From Sedimentibacter acidaminivorans (GTDB lineage Bacteria; Bacillota; Clostridia; Tissierellales; Sedimentibacteraceae), in NCBI RefSeq assembly GCF_017873955.1, contig NZ_JAGGKS010000006.1:62001-126000 (forward strand): a stretch of DNA of 64,000 nt. The letters run 5' to 3'. Below are positions 46,928 through 56,813 of the stretch, piece by piece; position 1 is the first letter of the stretch; each line of letters opens with the position of its first letter. Under the pieces are notes generated by a model that ran no database searches, had not been told where the DNA came from, and saw only the letters and a list, made by a program, of their open reading frames with translations. The position numbers and the translations under genes were made by a program.

Positions 46928-47731
46928 ATGTTAGCAAAAAGAATTATACCTTGTTTAGATGTTAGAAATGGTAGAGTAGTAAAGGGTAAAAATTTTAAAG
47001 ACATACAAGATGTTGATGACCCTGCTCGCTTAGGTAAATTTTATAGTGAGTCAGGTGCAGATGAACTTGTATTTTATGATATAACAGCATCAAATGAAGA
47101 AAGAAAAACATCACTAGAATTTGTAAAAAAAGTTGCACAAGAAATAAATATACCATTTTCAGTAGGAGGAGGGGTTTCATCTCTTGATGATTTTAAATAT
47201 ATATTGAGAAGTGGTGCAGATAAAGTTTCTATAAATTCATCTGCTGTTAAAAATCCAAAATTAATTAAAGAAGCATCAGAGCGTTTTGGTAACCAATGTG
47301 TTGTACTATCAATAGATGCTAAGAAAAATGATTTAGGTTCATGGAGCGTTTATGTAAAGGGTGGAAGAGAAAAAACAGATTTAGATGCAATTGAGTGGGC
47401 AAAAAAAGGCGTGGAACTTGGCGCAGGAGAAATAGTAGTAAATAGCATAGATGAAGATGGTATGAAAAATGGCTATGATATTGAACTCCTAAAAAAAATT
47501 ACCGATGCAGTTCGTGTTCCTGTAATAGCATCGGGAGGAGCTGGTACATATGAGCATTTCTTAGAAGCAGCGAAATACGCAAATGTTGATGGTATACTAG
47601 CGGCATCAGTATTTCACTTTGGTGAAATAAAGATTGTTGATTTAAAGAAATATTTAAAAAATAATGGAATAGAAATTAGAACAATAGAGAGAACTATTGC
47701 AAAAGATAAAAGTGAGAATTATAAAAAATAA
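46928..47731 (+). CDS. hisF: Imidazole glycerol phosphate synthase subunit HisF
   Basis: This 267-residue TIM barrel cyclase has [15 protein letters not shown] (Asp11 region) and [11 protein letters not shown]. The motifs [11 protein letters not shown] and [13 protein letters not shown] carry the second Asp. It makes imidazole glycerol phosphate and AICAR with HisH. It begins two bases after hisA. The C-terminus is slightly longer than usual (ending [10 protein letters not shown]). Confidence 0.95.
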   Translation: MLAKRIIPCLDVRNGRVVKGKNFKDIQDVDDPARLGKFYSESGADELVFYDITASNEERKTSLEFVKKVAQEINIPFSVGGGVSSLDDFKYILRSGADKVSINSSAVKNPKLIKEASERFGNQCVVLSIDAKKNDLGSWSVYVKGGREKTDLDAIEWAKKGVELGAGEIVVNSIDEDGMKNGYDIELLKKITDAVRVPVIASGGAGTYEHFLEAAKYANVDGILAASVFHFGEIKIVDLKKYLKNNGIEIRTIERTIAKDKSENYKK

Positions 47732-47749
47732 AATATAAAGGATAAAATT

Positions 47750-48382
47750 ATGGAAATTAAAGAATTAAAAGAATTTTTAGAACAAATTAAATTTGATGAA
47801 AAGGGACTTGTTGTTGCAGTAGCACAGGATTATATAACAAATGAAGTTCTTATGGTAGCATATATGAGCAAAGAATCATTAGAAATTACATTAAAAGAAA
47901 AGAGGGCATGCTATTTTTCACGCAGTAGACAAAGTTTATGGAGAAAAGGTGAAACATCAGGACATATTCAAAAGCTTAAAGGTTTATATTACGACTGCGA
48001 TGCAGATGCAGTACTAATGAAAGTTGAGCAAATAGGATGTGCTTGTCATACAGGAGCATATTCATGCTTTTATAATAAGGCATATGAAGAAAATGTTACA
48101 GATCAGGCAATATTAAAAAAAGTGTACAATCAAATTATAAATAGAAAAGAAAATCCAGTAGAAGAATCATATACAAATTATTTATTTGAAAAAGGATTAG
48201 ATAAAATATTAAAAAAAGTTGGAGAAGAAACAAGCGAAGTAATAATAGGAGCGAAAAATAAAAATAAAGAAGAACTTGTATATGAACTAAGTGATTTAAT
48301 ATATCACTCCTTAGTGTTAATGGTAAGTGAAGGTGTAACAATAGATGAGATAAAACAAGAATTAGCGAAAAGACATAAATAG
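47750..48382 (+). CDS. hisIE: Bifunctional phosphoribosyl-AMP cyclohydrolase/phosphoribosyl-ATP pyrophosphatase
   Basis: This 210-residue fusion has HisI in residues 1-110 ([27 protein letters not shown] and zinc/metal region [12 protein letters not shown]). HisE is in 120-210 ([32 protein letters not shown]). It catalyses steps 2 and 3 of histidine synthesis and closes the operon, which covers every step except histidinol-phosphate phosphatase. Confidence 0.95.
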   Translation: MEIKELKEFLEQIKFDEKGLVVAVAQDYITNEVLMVAYMSKESLEITLKEKRACYFSRSRQSLWRKGETSGHIQKLKGLYYDCDADAVLMKVEQIGCACHTGAYSCFYNKAYEENVTDQAILKKVYNQIINRKENPVEESYTNYLFEKGLDKILKKVGEETSEVIIGAKNKNKEELVYELSDLIYHSLVLMVSEGVTIDEIKQELAKRHK

Positions 48383-48396
48383 AAATTAAACTATGG

Positions 48397-48425
48397 GTGC
48401 AATAATATATTGTACTCTTTTTTTA
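48397..48425 (+). terminator. Terminator of the his operon
   Basis: GTGCAATA pairs with TATTGTAC (8 bp including one G-U) around ATA, followed by TCTTTTTTTTAT. It lies 15 bp after hisIE. Confidence 0.82.
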
Positions 48426-48470
48426 TGTAGTAAGTAAATAAAAAATAAACTATTTTGGCTGGGAATATAT

Positions 48471-48507
48471 CATTTTCAACACACTAAATTAACACATTTT
48501 CAACACA
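48471..48507 (+). promoter_or_regulatory. Direct repeats upstream of the MacAB-type exporter
   Basis: CATTTTCAACACA occurs at 48471-48483 and again, identically, at 48495-48507, with a 24-bp period. They sit 54 bp upstream of the exporter gene, in the promoter zone, and resemble tandem sites for a response regulator. The OmpR-type regulator encoded at 56139-56810 is a possible ligand. Confidence 0.5.
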
Positions 48508-48560
48508 AATAAATTCTATTATTTGGAATAAGTGCAAATAGAGTAAACTAGGAGGATTGT

Positions 48561-50294
48561 ATGGATAATGGAAAGAAATCGAAGAAATGGAAGCCTAAAA
48601 AAATAAAGTTACCTAAGCTAACAAAAAAGAAAATAGTAATAATTGTAATTATAGGCGTAGTAGTTCTAGGAGGTAGTATTTATGGGTATAATAAACTGTT
48701 TTTAGGTAAAAGTATTGAAAATTTTAATACTGCTACAGTAACAAAAGGAGGTATAACTGTATCAATAGAGGGTTCGGGTGTAATTGAACCAATCGAGATG
48801 TATGAAATAACATCATTAGCTACAGGAGAAATACTTCAGTCAGATTTTGAAGAAGGGCAAGAAGTTAAAGCAGGAGATTTGCTTTATGTTATTGATACAA
48901 AAGATATAGAAAATACTATAGAAAAAGCAAAAGTATCTTTAGAAAAGCAGCAATTATCTCATAGTGAAATTTTAGATTCATATGCAGGCTTATTAGTAGC
49001 TTCACCCATACCAGGGGTCATAACTGAATGTTATGTAAAAAATGGTGATTATGTACAAAGTGGTACTAAAATAGCGGATATTATAAATAATGAGTATATG
49101 ATGTTAGAAATTCCATTCAATTCAAACGATGCCTCAAATATAAATGTTGGAGATACGGCACAGGTAACTCTTGAAAATTCTTTTTATGAATCGACAGGTA
49201 CTGTTCAATATGTTTCGTCTGGTGAAATAGTAATAGACTCTGGGGCTACAGTATCCACAGTAAAGATAAAAGTTAAAAATCCAGGATCTATAACAAACGC
49301 AGATAAGGCAACAGCAATAATAAACAACATGGCATGCAACTCATCGGGAACATTTGATTATTGGGAACAAAAAACAGTTACAGCACAAACATCTGGAGAT
49401 GTAATTAGCCTTAATCATACAACGGGTGATAAAGTTAGTGATGGAAGTATCATAGTAAATTTAGAAAGTAAAAGTGCTGAAATTTCACTTAAACAAAGTG
49501 AGCTTTCTCTAAAAGATTCTGAACTTGCTTTGCAAAATACATACGATCAATTAGATGATTACAATATTACATCACCTATATCAGGTACAGTTGTTCAAAA
49601 AAACTCCAAAGCAGGAGATACCTTAGACACTAATACTAAAAGTACCACCATGGCAGTTATAGCAGATATGTCAAAACTAACCTTTGAGTTAGATGTAGAT
49701 GAACTAGATATAGGAAAGATAGCAGTTGGTCAAAAAGTTACAGTAACAGCGGATTCCCTAAGTGGTAAATCCTTTGAAGGAACAATTGAGAACATTAGTG
49801 CTATAGGAACAAGCACTGATGGCGTAGCATCATACCCTGTAACCGTAGAAATGGATAACACTGGTGACTTAATGATAGGAATGAATGTCAATGCAGAAAT
49901 TGTAATTGAATCAAAGCAAGATATATTGAGAATACCATCATCAGCACTTAATAGAAACAATAGAGTTCTAGTAGAAGATAAAGATGGTTCTAAAGCAGCA
50001 GCACAAGCAGCAGCTCAAGCCCAAAATTCAAAAACAAACAATCAAAATAACAATGGCATAAAATCCTTTGCTCCAACAAGTGCACCAGAAGGATATACAT
50101 ATGTAACAGTTGAAATAGGAATAAATGATACAGATTATGTAGAAATAGTGAGTGGACTTGAAGAAGGTGACGTTGTTGTAGTACCTACTGAAGTAACAAC
50201 TACAACCACTACAAATCAACAAAACTTCAGAGGAGGAATGGAAGGCGGAGGAATGCCTACAGGTGGCGGTGGAATGCCTCCAGGAGGTATGTAG
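48561..50294 (+). CDS. MacA/HlyD-like periplasmic-adaptor (membrane fusion) protein
   Basis: This 577-residue protein has a lysine-rich cytoplasmic N-terminus and one membrane anchor (KIVIIVIIGVVVLGG, about 28-44). Two half-lipoyl/barrel-sandwich segments, a coiled-coil helix (about 115-140 and 300-330) and beta-barrel domains follow. A Gln/Ala/Asn-rich linker (about 475-500) and a Gly/Met-rich tail (GGMEGGGMPTGGGGMPPGG) end the protein. In Gram-positives such adaptors pair with MacB-like ABC pumps to export peptides or antimicrobials across the single membrane. It is the first gene of the exporter operon. Confidence 0.88.
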   Translation: MDNGKKSKKWKPKKIKLPKLTKKKIVIIVIIGVVVLGGSIYGYNKLFLGKSIENFNTATVTKGGITVSIEGSGVIEPIEMYEITSLATGEILQSDFEEGQEVKAGDLLYVIDTKDIENTIEKAKVSLEKQQLSHSEILDSYAGLLVASPIPGVITECYVKNGDYVQSGTKIADIINNEYMMLEIPFNSNDASNINVGDTAQVTLENSFYESTGTVQYVSSGEIVIDSGATVSTVKIKVKNPGSITNADKATAIINNMACNSSGTFDYWEQKTVTAQTSGDVISLNHTTGDKVSDGSIIVNLESKSAEISLKQSELSLKDSELALQNTYDQLDDYNITSPISGTVVQKNSKAGDTLDTNTKSTTMAVIADMSKLTFELDVDELDIGKIAVGQKVTVTADSLSGKSFEGTIENISAIGTSTDGVASYPVTVEMDNTGDLMIGMNVNAEIVIESKQDILRIPSSALNRNNRVLVEDKDGSKAAAQAAAQAQNSKTNNQNNNGIKSFAPTSAPEGYTYVTVEIGINDTDYVEIVSGLEEGDVVVVPTEVTTTTTTNQQNFRGGMEGGGMPTGGGGMPPGGM

Positions 50295-50315
50295 TGATAA
50301 TTCGGGAGGTTGAAC

Positions 50316-51011
50316 ATGATAGATTTAGTAGATTTATATAAAATATATAAAATAGGTGACAGTGAAATAAGGGCACTTGATGGAATAAATCTGCATATAG
50401 ATAAAAATGAATTTGTAGCTATAGTAGGACAGTCGGGGTCTGGAAAATCAACATGTATGAACATGATTGGTTGCTTAGATATTCCAACATCAGGTAAATT
50501 TATTTTAAACGGAAAAGATGCAAGCAAATTAAAAGAAGATGAACTTTCAGAAATAAGAAATCTTACATTAGGGTTTATATTCCAACAGTACAATTTAATT
50601 TCAAAGCTAAATGTATTTGAAAATGTAGAGTTGCCATTGATATATAGGGGAGTAGAAAAGAATAAAAGAAAGAAAATGGTAGAAGAATCCTTAGAAAGAG
50701 TGGACTTGACAGACAGGATATTAAATATGCCATCACAATTATCAGGAGGACAGCAGCAGAGGGTTTCAATTGCCAGAGCCCTTTCTGGAAATCCACCTGT
50801 TATACTTGCAGATGAACCAACAGGTGCATTAGATTCAAAAACTGGAGCAGAGGTTCTTGAGCTCCTCAAAGAAATTAATAGAGAAGGAAACACCATAGTC
50901 CTTATTACTCACGATAATTTTATTGCCCAGCAAGCCAAGAGAATAGTTAGGCTGCACGATGGCAAGATAATTGAAGATAAAGTATTGGGGGTGGCAGAAA
51001 ATGAACTTTAA
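50316..51011 (+). CDS. MacB/LolD-type ABC transporter ATP-binding protein
   Basis: This 231-residue ATPase has Walker A GQSGSGKST, signature LSGGQQQRVSIARAL and Walker B VILADEPTGALD. It forms the motor of the three-gene exporter. The ATG at 50316 is preferred, with GGGAGG seven bases upstream. A TTG at 50310 lies in the spacer. It overlaps the permease gene by 11 bp. Confidence 0.93.
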   Translation: MIDLVDLYKIYKIGDSEIRALDGINLHIDKNEFVAIVGQSGSGKSTCMNMIGCLDIPTSGKFILNGKDASKLKEDELSEIRNLTLGFIFQQYNLISKLNVFENVELPLIYRGVEKNKRKKMVEESLERVDLTDRILNMPSQLSGGQQQRVSIARALSGNPPVILADEPTGALDSKTGAEVLELLKEINREGNTIVLITHDNFIAQQAKRIVRLHDGKIIEDKVLGVAENEL

Positions 51012-52179
51012 ACAATCCTTTATATTAGCAATAAAAAGTTTAAGAGGAAGTAAAATGCGTTCATTTTTAACAATGCTAGGTATTATTATAGGTGTCGCAT
51101 CGGTTATACTTTTAGTTAGCTTAATAAGTGGTATGGCAGCTGATATGTCAGAAAGTTTTGAAAGTATGGGAACAAATCTTATATCAGTAAACATTAGGGG
51201 TAGAGGTGGAAACATAACATTGAATCCAAAGGAAATGCAGGAACTTGCCGAAGAAAATCCAGATTCAATAGCAGCTGTTACTCCTTTAGTTTCTATTAAT
51301 AATGCTACTGTAAAGTTTGAATATAACAATATGACAACAACTTGTACAGGAAGTAATGAATATTTTCCCCAAATAAAAAATTCAACTGTTGAATCGGGCA
51401 GATACATAAGTTATTTAGATGTTGAAAAAAGACAAAAAACATGTGTTATTGGCTCGTATGTAAAAAATGAACTCTTTGAAAATGAATCACCAATAGGAAA
51501 ACAGATAAAAATAAATGGAACAGCATTTACTGTTGTTGGAGTCTTAGCAGAAAAAGCAGATTCCGAAGAGAGTGGAGATGATGATATAGTGATGATACCA
51601 TACACTTCAGCATCGAGATTATCACGTATGATGTCAATAAGCAACTATTCATTTAGTGCAACTTCTACTGAAACTGTAGAAAAAGCAATGGAAGCAATAA
51701 ATAAAAAAATGTCAGAAGTATTTAGCAGCACTAATTACTACAGTGTATTTAGTGCATCCCAGGCTCTAGACCAAGTAAATGAGTTAATGGGAACCGTAAC
51801 ATTGGTACTAGTTGGAGTCGCGGCAATATCACTTCTAGTAGGTGGTATAGGAATTATGAACATAATGCTCGTTTCAGTAACAGAGAGAACAAGAGAAATA
51901 GGCATAAGAAAATCACTTGGAGCAAAGAGAAAAGATATAATGAGTCAATTTGTTGTAGAAGCTGCAACTACTAGTTCAGTAGGAGGGGTAATTGGTATTA
52001 TATTTGGAGTAGTATCAGCATATGGAATCGGATCCTTACTAGATATGACTGTTAAGCCATCCTTTTATGCAGTGATCATTGCCTTTTCTGTTTCAGTTAT
52101 AATAGGAATAACATTTGGATATTTTCCAGCTAATAAAGCAGCTAAAATGCACCCAATAGATGCATTAAGACAAGACTAA
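51001..52179 (+). CDS. MacB/FtsX-type ABC transporter permease
   Basis: This 392-residue permease has one N-terminal transmembrane helix (FLTMLGIIIGVASVILLV) and a large extracytoplasmic MacB_PCD domain (about 45-240). Three C-terminal membrane helices with the GIRKSLGAKRKDIMSQF coupling region complete the FtsX domain. The start at 51001 (MNFKQSF) follows GGGGGTGG. An upstream in-frame ATG at 50971 lies inside the ATPase gene. With its two neighbours it forms a mechanotransmission-type exporter, and the substrate is unknown. Confidence 0.92.
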   Translation: MNFKQSFILAIKSLRGSKMRSFLTMLGIIIGVASVILLVSLISGMAADMSESFESMGTNLISVNIRGRGGNITLNPKEMQELAEENPDSIAAVTPLVSINNATVKFEYNNMTTTCTGSNEYFPQIKNSTVESGRYISYLDVEKRQKTCVIGSYVKNELFENESPIGKQIKINGTAFTVVGVLAEKADSEESGDDDIVMIPYTSASRLSRMMSISNYSFSATSTETVEKAMEAINKKMSEVFSSTNYYSVFSASQALDQVNELMGTVTLVLVGVAAISLLVGGIGIMNIMLVSVTERTREIGIRKSLGAKRKDIMSQFVVEAATTSSVGGVIGIIFGVVSAYGIGSLLDMTVKPSFYAVIIAFSVSVIIGITFGYFPANKAAKMHPIDALRQD

Positions 52180-52229
52180 CGCAATCAACAACATAATTAC
52201 AACCTTAAAAAAAGAAAGGATTGATATAA

Positions 52230-54491
52230 TTGAAAAAAATAATAGCACTTACATTAATTGTATTAACATTTTGTACCATATTTGCTACAACATATGCAGC
52301 TGAAACATCATCTGATGATATAGTACAGATGATGAAATCACTCAATATAATGAGCGGATACTCGGACGGAAACATGCATCTAGAAGATAAACTTACGAGG
52401 GCACAATTTGCAAAAATAATAGTAAATGCATCTCCTTATAAAAATAGTGTGTCATCAAAATCAACTACATCACCATTTAAAGATGTACCGTATTCCAGTT
52501 GGTCAGCACCATACATAAGCGTTGCAGTTGCAAGCAAGCTTATAACAGGGTACCCAGATTCTTCATTTAAGCCAGATAAAAATGTAACACTTGAAGAAGC
52601 TGTAACAGTCGTACTTAACTTAATGGGTTATACAAGTGAAGACTTTGGTTCATCTTGGCCATATGGTCAACTGAGCTTAGCAACTAATATAGGTTTATTG
52701 AAAAACTCTTCTGTTCAAGCAGGAACTGAAATAACTAGAAATGATGCAATGCAAATAATATACAATATGCTAAATAGCAATACAAAATCAGGTAGTGCCT
52801 ATGTTGATTCTTTAGGGTATGAAATACTTGAAGATGTAATATTAATTGCTACTTCCGATGAAGATTCATCAATTAGTGTTGGAAAGATTTCTACTTCAGC
52901 AGGTACATATAAGATTACTAGTATGTTTAATGTAGAGAACATAGGAAGAAAAGGGAATGCTATATTGAATAATAATGATGAAATTATATGCTTTATCCCT
53001 TCGGATGACCAGATTACAACCTATATTGCATATGCAGCAATTGATGGAGATATAATAGTTTCAATGTCTGGTGGGTATACAGAATCACTAGGGCTCAATA
53101 AAAGTACAACTGTATATTATAAAGGGACTAAAACAACTGTTGATAATATAGTTTCTAGCATAAGTGTAGGAGATATTATAAAGGTATCTTATTCAAGAGG
53201 AAACATAGATTTTGTAGTAGTATCAGGTAATAAAATGCAAGGACCGGTTATAGCTAATGATTCAAATTGGAGCAACTTATTTAATACAAATAATTCAAAC
53301 GTAATAGTTATGAGAAATGGAAATAAGGTTAGTGTAAATGATATAAGCACATATGATGTTTTGTACTATTCACAATCTTTAAATATATTGTGGGCGTACA
53401 ATAAAAAAATAACTGGAATATACGAAAGTGCATCACCAAATAAAGACCAACCATCGTCAGTAGCTATATCAGGAACGGAATACTCTTTAGAAACAGCAGA
53501 CGCATTCAATAAATTATCATCAAAAGGTGTATTTAGTATTGGAGATAGTGTGACTTTACTAATTGGTAAAGATGGCAAAATTGCAGATGTTATATCACCA
53601 ACTGAAACGAAAATTAATATTATTGGATATTTAATTGGTAGTGGAACAAAAAACATTACAAATGATTCAGGATATACTTACAATGTAAACTATGTAGAAA
53701 TAGTTACTACAGATGGAGATATATTAGAATATGAAGCAAATAAAAATTATTCTAGCATGGTTAATTCGGTAGTTACCATTAAATTTTTAAATGGCCTTGC
53801 AGTTTTAAGCAAAACGAATGGAGGAAGCTTAAGTGGAATTTTTGATTGGGAAAATAAAAAACTTGGTTTAACACCAATAGCAACGGGTATAAATATAATA
53901 GATATTGGAACTGTTGATTCAAGTATGAATTCTAAATATGTAATAACTTATCCTCAACGAATTAACAATGTAAAAATTAATAGTTCAAACATATTATATT
54001 ACAATAAAAACAAAAATGGTGAAATAGACAACTTAATATTGAAAAATGTAACAGGAGATTCACTTAAATATGGAATAGTTTTAGATGCAGAAGTTACCAC
54101 TGTGGATATGAGTATATCATCAAAATATGAATGTGATGTAAATGGTACAACAATGACTCTTTCAAGCAGTAATTCAGCTTATACAAATGTAAATTTAGGT
54201 CAGCCGGCAGCATTTTACATAGATGGTACCAGCATAGTTTCAATTAAGCCGCTATCAGTGGTTTCTACGGCTATTACAGATGTAAATGGAGTTCAATTAG
54301 AAACTTCTAAAGGTGAAATATATTTATTGAGCAGTGATGTTGTTGTTTACGACAATACAAAGTTCACAGGATATGATATAATACCATTATCTGATATTAT
54401 AGGAAATGGCGGATATAATATAAAAGCGTATTATGATAAGTCAGAATCAAGTGGTGGAAGAATAAGAGTAATAATAGTAACTGAAAAGTAG
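52230..54491 (+). CDS. S-layer homology (SLH) domain surface protein
   Basis: This 753-residue secreted protein has a signal peptide (KKIIALTLIVLTFCTIF, cleavage near AYAA 21-24). Two clear SLH domains follow (about 28-75 with GYSDGNMHLEDKLTRAQF, and 85-140 with GYPDSSFKPDKNVTLEEA), then a weaker third (about 145-190). SLH triplets bind pyruvylated cell-wall polymers. The remaining 560 residues are Ser/Thr/Asn-rich beta-type sequence with no family I recognise. The start is TTG with AAAGGATTG upstream. It follows the exporter by 50 bp and may share its transcript. Confidence 0.88.
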   Translation: MKKIIALTLIVLTFCTIFATTYAAETSSDDIVQMMKSLNIMSGYSDGNMHLEDKLTRAQFAKIIVNASPYKNSVSSKSTTSPFKDVPYSSWSAPYISVAVASKLITGYPDSSFKPDKNVTLEEAVTVVLNLMGYTSEDFGSSWPYGQLSLATNIGLLKNSSVQAGTEITRNDAMQIIYNMLNSNTKSGSAYVDSLGYEILEDVILIATSDEDSSISVGKISTSAGTYKITSMFNVENIGRKGNAILNNNDEIICFIPSDDQITTYIAYAAIDGDIIVSMSGGYTESLGLNKSTTVYYKGTKTTVDNIVSSISVGDIIKVSYSRGNIDFVVVSGNKMQGPVIANDSNWSNLFNTNNSNVIVMRNGNKVSVNDISTYDVLYYSQSLNILWAYNKKITGIYESASPNKDQPSSVAISGTEYSLETADAFNKLSSKGVFSIGDSVTLLIGKDGKIADVISPTETKINIIGYLIGSGTKNITNDSGYTYNVNYVEIVTTDGDILEYEANKNYSSMVNSVVTIKFLNGLAVLSKTNGGSLSGIFDWENKKLGLTPIATGINIIDIGTVDSSMNSKYVITYPQRINNVKINSSNILYYNKNKNGEIDNLILKNVTGDSLKYGIVLDAEVTTVDMSISSKYECDVNGTTMTLSSSNSAYTNVNLGQPAAFYIDGTSIVSIKPLSVVSTAITDVNGVQLETSKGEIYLLSSDVVVYDNTKFTGYDIIPLSDIIGNGGYNIKAYYDKSESSGGRIRVIIVTEK

Positions 54492-54655
54492 TTTTATTCT
54501 TGACTTTAATAATATAAATAAAAAGTAAATATAAAAATTTAAATATATAAAAATTTCAAATTATTTACACTCAAAAAACACACTTCTATCACAATATAAT
54601 AATAATATTATATTATAAATAAATAATTGTTATATAATATTAGGAGGAAAAAATA

Positions 54656-55990
54656 ATGGATGATAATGAAAGAAACATATTTAATCAAAATGAGCAAGAA
54701 GATAGTTTCGAGAAAATTGAAGAAAAAATCTATCAATCAGAACAATTGGAACAATCAGAAAAAACTAATTCAACTGGTTATAACAATTTTTCAAATGAAG
54801 TTAACTTTTTAATTAGAGACGACAATCAATATAGCAAGAAAGAAAAACAGAAAAAACCACATAAAATAAAAAAAAGAGTAGTTGCTAGTTTTGTTTTAGT
54901 AGCTCTCATATCATCATTACTTGGCGGAGTAGCAGGAGGAGTACTTGTAAATTACCAAATAAATAATTCAGGTAGTAATCAGACTGGTAACGGAAAAAAT
55001 ACATCAGCACAACAAGTAAATATTAATTTATCAGATAACATGTATTTTGCTGCTGCGGTAGCTGAAAAGGCGCAGAAATCAGTTGTAGGAATCACTACAG
55101 ATATGACACAAACTATTAATACATTTTTTGGACCACAAACGCAAAAAGGAACTAGCATGGGTTCTGGTATGATTGTTGATCCAAATGGGTATATTTTAAC
55201 AAATGCTCATGTTATTGGAGATGGAGAATACGATAAAATAACAGTATCTTTAATAGATGGTTCAACTATAGAAGGTAAAGTTTTATGGTATGATGCCACC
55301 CTTGATTTGGCTGTTGTGAAGGTAGATAAAACAGGGTTGCCAGCAGTTGAACTTGGTGATTCTGATGAATTAATGGTCGGAGAACCAGCTGTTGCAATAG
55401 GAAATCCAATGACACTAGATTTAGAAAGAACAGTTACCCAGGGCGTTATAAGCGGATTAAACAGGTCTATAAAATTTGAAAATGGAACAACAATAAAACC
55501 ACTTATACAAACTGATGCATCTATAAATTCTGGAAATAGCGGAGGACCACTATTTAATGCCGAAGGTCAAGTAATAGGTATTAATACTGCTAAAATGAGT
55601 ACAGCAGAAGGTCTAGGCTTTGCAATTCCTATAAATACAGCAAAATCAATTTTAGAGCAAATTATAGGCAATGGAACAGTTTCATCACTTTACGTCGGTA
55701 TTAAAGGAGTAGATGTTACAACATATGAGAAATCACTTGGTGTAGATGTAAGTGCTGAATATGGAGTAGTTGTAATAGAAGCCATAAAGGATTCACCAGC
55801 AATTCAAGCAGGATTAGAGATGGGTGATGTAATTACAGCAATTGATGGTAATAAAATAGAAACAATGGCAGATTTAAAAAGGCAGTTGTATCAATATAAA
55901 GAAAATGATGTAGTTAAAGTTACTATAAATAGAGGTGGAGATGAAAATACAATTGATATGAAATTAAAACAAAAACCAGCAAATTACTAA
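54656..55990 (+). CDS. htrA: HtrA/DegP-like membrane-anchored serine protease
   Basis: This 444-residue protein has an acidic cytoplasmic N-terminus, one transmembrane helix (about 75-98) and an S1C trypsin-like domain. The triad is His185 (TNAHVIG), Asp217 (ATLDLAVV) and Ser295 (GNSGGPLF). One C-terminal PDZ domain follows (about 345-435, AIKDSPAIQAGLEMGDVI). It degrades misfolded extracytoplasmic proteins. A TTTACACT box at 54564-54571 in its upstream region recurs as a palindrome upstream of the two-component genes. The convergent regulator gene starts the next unit. Confidence 0.93.
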   Translation: MDDNERNIFNQNEQEDSFEKIEEKIYQSEQLEQSEKTNSTGYNNFSNEVNFLIRDDNQYSKKEKQKKPHKIKKRVVASFVLVALISSLLGGVAGGVLVNYQINNSGSNQTGNGKNTSAQQVNINLSDNMYFAAAVAEKAQKSVVGITTDMTQTINTFFGPQTQKGTSMGSGMIVDPNGYILTNAHVIGDGEYDKITVSLIDGSTIEGKVLWYDATLDLAVVKVDKTGLPAVELGDSDELMVGEPAVAIGNPMTLDLERTVTQGVISGLNRSIKFENGTTIKPLIQTDASINSGNSGGPLFNAEGQVIGINTAKMSTAEGLGFAIPINTAKSILEQIIGNGTVSSLYVGIKGVDVTTYEKSLGVDVSAEYGVVVIEAIKDSPAIQAGLEMGDVITAIDGNKIETMADLKRQLYQYKENDVVKVTINRGGDENTIDMKLKQKPANY

Positions 55991-56037
55991 AAAACAAATA
56001 ATAATATACATTAACCATTTATTGGTTTTAAATAAAT

Positions 56038-56112
56038 AATAAAAAATAGGTATTGTACGTAGCAACCCACCCCCCCTAAGTTATTGCTATTATAAAATAC
56101 CTGTTTTTTATT
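56038..56112. terminator. Large bidirectional terminator with a C-rich loop
   Basis: AATAAAAAATAGGTATT and AATACCTGTTTTTTATT pair over 17 bp with one mismatch-type pair. Inside, TAGCAA (56060-56065) pairs with TTGCTA (56084-56089), and the loop holds CCCACCCCCCC. It sits between the convergent htrA and response-regulator genes. Confidence 0.75.
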
Positions 56113-56138
56113 TAAGATATATTTAGATAAATTATAAG

Positions 56139-56810
56139 TTAGGTTATTTCAAATTTATAACCAATTTTCCTTATTGTTACTATGCTTTTTCCATATTTTC
56201 CTATTTTAGATCTTAGGCATTTTATATGTGTATCTACAGTTCTATCATCACCAAAATAGTCCCAGTCCCAAACTGTTGATAAAATTTGACTTCTAGACAG
56301 AACTATGTTTTTGTTTTGAAGTAAATAGTAAAACAAATCAAATTCCTTTGGGGTTAAAATAGCTTTTTCACCATCAATTAATACTAAACGCTCACGGTAT
56401 TTAATAGATATACCCTCCAATTCTATATCCTGCATGCTATTCATTGATGTTCTTTTCAATAAATTTTTTACTCTAGTTACAAGAATTCTAGGACTGAAAG
56501 GTTTTGCAATATACTCATCAGCACCAGAATTAAATCCAGTTATTTCATCTGTTTCAGTATCTCTTGCTGTTAACATAAGTATTGGAACTTCAGAATTTTT
56601 CCTAATATAGCGACTAACTTCATACCCATCTATTTTTGGCATCATAACATCAAGTATTATAAGTGAAAAATCATAATTGTTGTCAAAAGTAGAGATAGCT
56701 TCCTCACCATCAGCTACAGCTATAACTTTGAACCCTTCATTAACCAAATAACTTGAAATTAATTTCCTTATATTATCTTCATCCTCAGCTAGTAAAATTT
56801 TGCTTTCCAT
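56139..56810 (-). CDS. OmpR/PhoB-family response regulator
   Basis: This 223-residue protein has a receiver domain with Asp54 (LIILDVMMPK), acidic pocket EDED at 9-12 and the AKPF lysine. A winged-helix output domain follows (ILTPKEFDLFYYLLQNKN, DRTVDTHIKCLRSKIGKYG, TIRKIGYKFE). It is three bases downstream of its kinase gene and is probably phosphorylated by it. Likely targets by proximity are htrA, the SLH gene and the exporter (inference). Confidence 0.93.
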   Translation of the reverse strand: MESKILLAEDEDNIRKLISSYLVNEGFKVIAVADGEEAISTFDNNYDFSLIILDVMMPKIDGYEVSRYIRKNSEVPILMLTARDTETDEITGFNSGADEYIAKPFSPRILVTRVKNLLKRTSMNSMQDIELEGISIKYRERLVLIDGEKAILTPKEFDLFYYLLQNKNIVLSRSQILSTVWDWDYFGDDRTVDTHIKCLRSKIGKYGKSIVTIRKIGYKFEIT

Positions 56811-56813
56811 AAA

